From Rhodospirillales bacterium (lineage in GTDB: Bacteria > Pseudomonadota > Alphaproteobacteria > Rhodospirillales > JASLLV01), in assembly GCA_030754475.1 (NCBI GenBank), contig JASMAE010000057.1, positions 1-7,047 of the forward strand: a DNA stretch of 7,047 nucleotides, written 5' to 3'. A program made the position numbers and the translations under genes. How positions within the stretch are numbered: position 1 is the first letter of the stretch; each line of letters opens with the position of its first letter. This document shows, one piece after another, positions 5,444 to 7,047 of the stretch. The notes under the pieces are model-generated. The model was not told the DNA's origin, made no database searches, and saw only the letters and a list, made by a program, of their open reading frames with translations.

Positions 5444-6214
5444 ATGGCGGAGATCAGCGACCCGATCCCGATCCCTCCGGCCCCGAGCGTCGAGCCGAAG
5501 GACAGACGGGATCCCGAACCGCGCCACCCGCGAGCCGCAAAGGAGGGCGACTCGGCGCCTGAGGGCGCGCCCGGGCGGGATTTCGCCGACCAGGCCTCGA
5601 TTCTGGGGATTCCCGAAGCGGAACTGACGCCCAAGGTCCAGGCGGCCATGAGCGCGCTGATGTCGCGTGCCGCACGCCTGATGGAAGAGGCGGAGCAGTT
5701 GCGCGAACAAGCGGCTTACCTCGAGGAACTCTCGGATCGGGATCCGTTACTTCCCGTCCTCAACTGCCGCGCCCTGCTGCGTGAGCTCGCCCATGTGCTG
5801 CAACAAGCCGAGCAGACCGAGACAACGAGTAGTTTCCTCTATCTGGACGTCACAAGCGCCGCGGAAACAAAACGCCGCATGGGACGCGCGGCCGCCGAGG
5901 CGCTGCTGGTCCACGTCGCGAGCACGGCCGCAGGCGCGCTCAGAACGAGCGACGTGATCGGCTCGCTGGGGGGCTATGACCTCGGCGTCGTGCTTGCGCT
6001 TGCGAAAGGGGACGCCGCGGCGGACAAGGCGGGTGAGCTGGTTTCGATTCTCGAGGCGGTGCCGTTCCGCTGGCGGGAACACAAGCTGGCCGTGAAAATC
6101 GCCTGGGGATTGCATGAACTGGGCCCGTCCGAAAGTGTCGACGACGTGCTCACCGCGGCCGAATGCGCGCGCCTGGCCACGGCGGACATCCGCGAGGAAG
6201 AAGCGGAGAAGTAG
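5444..6214 (+). CDS. Degenerate GGDEF-domain protein, probably catalytically inactive
   Basis: Protein of 256 residues. Residues 1-50 are proline-rich and charged, likely disordered. Residues 53-96 form a long Ala/Glu/Arg helix, likely a coiled coil, running straight into a GGDEF-type fold that opens with DRDPLLPVLNCRALLREL (98-115). The catalytic loop is GGYDL (176-180) instead of GG[DE]EF. In the strand-helix segment usually like DxxxxKxxND...G.A.GD, Asp135 is kept. By alignment the guanine-contacting Asn and Asp positions are Lys143 and Glu152, so diguanylate cyclase activity is very unlikely. RTSD (167-170), five residues before the GG, fits the RxxD inhibitory-site motif, so c-di-GMP binding remains possible. 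There is no membrane segment or signal peptide, so it is likely cytoplasmic. The ATG start has only a weak upstream GAGAG; an earlier in-frame TTG at 5375 is less likely. Monocistronic, divergent from purE. Confidence 0.8.
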   Translation: MAEISDPIPIPPAPSVEPKDRRDPEPRHPRAAKEGDSAPEGAPGRDFADQASILGIPEAELTPKVQAAMSALMSRAARLMEEAEQLREQAAYLEELSDRDPLLPVLNCRALLRELAHVLQQAEQTETTSSFLYLDVTSAAETKRRMGRAAAEALLVHVASTAAGALRTSDVIGSLGGYDLGVVLALAKGDAAADKAGELVSILEAVPFRWREHKLAVKIAWGLHELGPSESVDDVLTAAECARLATADIREEEAEK

Positions 6215-6266
6215 GACGGAGCGCCGCCGAGCAGCCGCCTAGGCGGAATCTCATCACGGGAAACCG

Positions 6267-6467
6267 TCAGGCGATGATGTCGGGAAGCAGCCGGCTTTCG
6301 AATCGGGCGATTTGATCCTTGAGGGCGAGCTTTCTCTTTTTCAACCGCTGGATCTGGATTTGATTGAAGGGCGGGTCTTCGGTGATCCGCATGATGATGT
6401 CGTCGAGGTCGCGATGCTCGGTCTTGAGCTGCTCCAGTTGCCGTTTCAGCGTCCCAGTGTCAGCCAT
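6267..6467 (-). CDS. YdcH/DUF465 family small protein
   Basis: A 66-residue protein of the YdcH (DUF465) family, found widely in proteobacteria and without an established function. The sequence fits the family: a helix rich in Leu/Lys/Glu (LKRQLEQLKTEHRDLDDIIMRI, residues 7-28), a turn with DPPFNQIQIQ (31-40), and a second basic helix with RLKKRKLALKDQI (41-53), ending in LPDIIA. It is predicted to be a helical hairpin without membrane segments. The start is ATG at 6467-6465, where family similarity begins, with a weak GGA upstream; an in-frame ATG at 6500 would add a non-conserved stretch. Converges on the GGDEF-like gene 52 nt away and diverges from pfkA across 149 nt. Confidence 0.88.
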   Translation of the reverse strand: MADTGTLKRQLEQLKTEHRDLDDIIMRITEDPPFNQIQIQRLKKRKLALKDQIARFESRLLPDIIA

Positions 6468-6616
6468 CGTGTTCCGAGTGGTTCGTGCGATTGGCCGCAC
6501 TGTATCAAGAATAGGCGCGAAAGGGTATTGATGACGCGGCCTTTGGCGTGGCGCGAGCGCGTTCGTAGAGGGCCACTCGGGCGCTTCCGGGGCTCGCGGC
6601 GAGGTGGGGAGTTGTG

Positions 6617-7047
6617 ATGGCGGTTCGGGATATCCGGCGTATCGGCGTTTTGACGAGCGGTGGCGACTGTGCGGGATTGAACGCTGCGATTCGCGCCGTC
6701 GTGCAGCGGGCGATCCATGGCTACGGCTGGGCGGTCATCGGAATTCACGAAGGGACGCGCGGCCTGCTCGAACGGCCCTTGATGTACGAGGAACTGTCAC
6801 TTCGGATTTTCACCGGCAACGTCCTGCGCATGGGTGGCACCATCCTTGGGACCGTCAACAAAAGGGACCCGTTCGCCTATCGGATGCCCGACGGCTCGGT
6901 TCAGGACCGTTCGTCCGACGTCATCGAGGGATTCAAGGAGCTCGATCTCCAGGCGCTGATCGGGATCGGAGGGGACGGCAGCATGAAGATCCTGAGCCGC
7001 CTCGCGGAACAAGGCGGAATTCAATTCATCGGCATTCCGAAGACAAT
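6617..7047 (+). CDS. 6-phosphofructokinase (PfkA family), 5' part
   Basis: N-terminal 143 residues of a PfkA-superfamily phosphofructokinase, cut off by the window end. The enzyme phosphorylates fructose 6-phosphate to fructose 1,6-bisphosphate, using ATP or pyrophosphate depending on the subfamily. Visible motifs are GVLTSGGDCAGLNAAIRAVV (10-29, nucleotide/phosphate loop), GGTILGT (73-79), IGIGGDGSMKIL (115-126) and GIPKT (139-143), where PKTIDND is expected to continue outside the window. Gly in GGDGS is typical of ATP users, while Lys in PKT, where E. coli PfkA has PGT, is typical of pyrophosphate-dependent or long-type enzymes. The phosphoryl donor therefore cannot be settled from this part. 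The ATG has a strong GGGGAG element 5 nt upstream. The leader 6552-6598 contains a CGCGAGC/GCTCGCG inverted repeat with a 33-nt interior. No convincing promoter hexamers were found. Confidence 0.93.
   Translation, partial: MAVRDIRRIGVLTSGGDCAGLNAAIRAVVQRAIHGYGWAVIGIHEGTRGLLERPLMYEELSLRIFTGNVLRMGGTILGTVNKRDPFAYRMPDGSVQDRSSDVIEGFKELDLQALIGIGGDGSMKILSRLAEQGGIQFIGIPKT

Noticed and set aside
6235..6246. CCGCCTAGGCGG palindrome as a terminator between the GGDEF-like gene and the DUF465 gene
   Set aside because: A 12-bp palindrome without a loop cannot form a normal hairpin of useful size and no T-run follows.

Overview
The window is GC-rich and densely coded, and every recognisable protein points to an alphaproteobacterium, most likely of the Rhodospirillales type. 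The main clues are a COQ9-family ubiquinone protein, a Lys/Arg-rich S21, an extended peptide deformylase, a PntB of E. coli length and a YdcH/DUF465 protein. The taxonomic call is inference from protein style; no rRNA is present.

Layout, left to right. pntB (15-1406, +), the membrane/NADP(H)-binding subunit of proton-translocating transhydrogenase, is followed by a 387-bp gap holding a striking 63-bp nested palindrome. rpsU (1794-1997, -) is transcribed towards pntB and diverges from a def-COQ9 pair (2163-3389, +). A 237-bp gap follows between converging genes and carries a run of six short perfect hairpins. purE-purK (5283 down to 3627, -) is a two-gene operon for the CO2-fixing step of purine synthesis, with a consensus -10 box upstream. 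Diverging from purE is a degenerate GGDEF-domain protein (5444-6214, +). A DUF465/YdcH protein follows (6267-6467, -), and then the first 143 codons of a PfkA-family phosphofructokinase (6617 to the window end, +).

Most of the window is core metabolism and translation: NADPH supply, peptide deformylation, ubiquinone synthesis, purine synthesis and glycolysis. I see no mobile element, CRISPR array, toxin-antitoxin pair, phage gene or defence system, and no clear novel multi-gene system. The points most worth a second look are non-textbook details. They are the hairpin run at 3402-3568, the nested palindrome at 1608-1670, a GGDEF protein that has lost its active site but kept an RxxD inhibitory-site motif, a phosphofructokinase with a mixed phosphoryl-donor signature, and a seven-codon start/stop relay between purE and purK.
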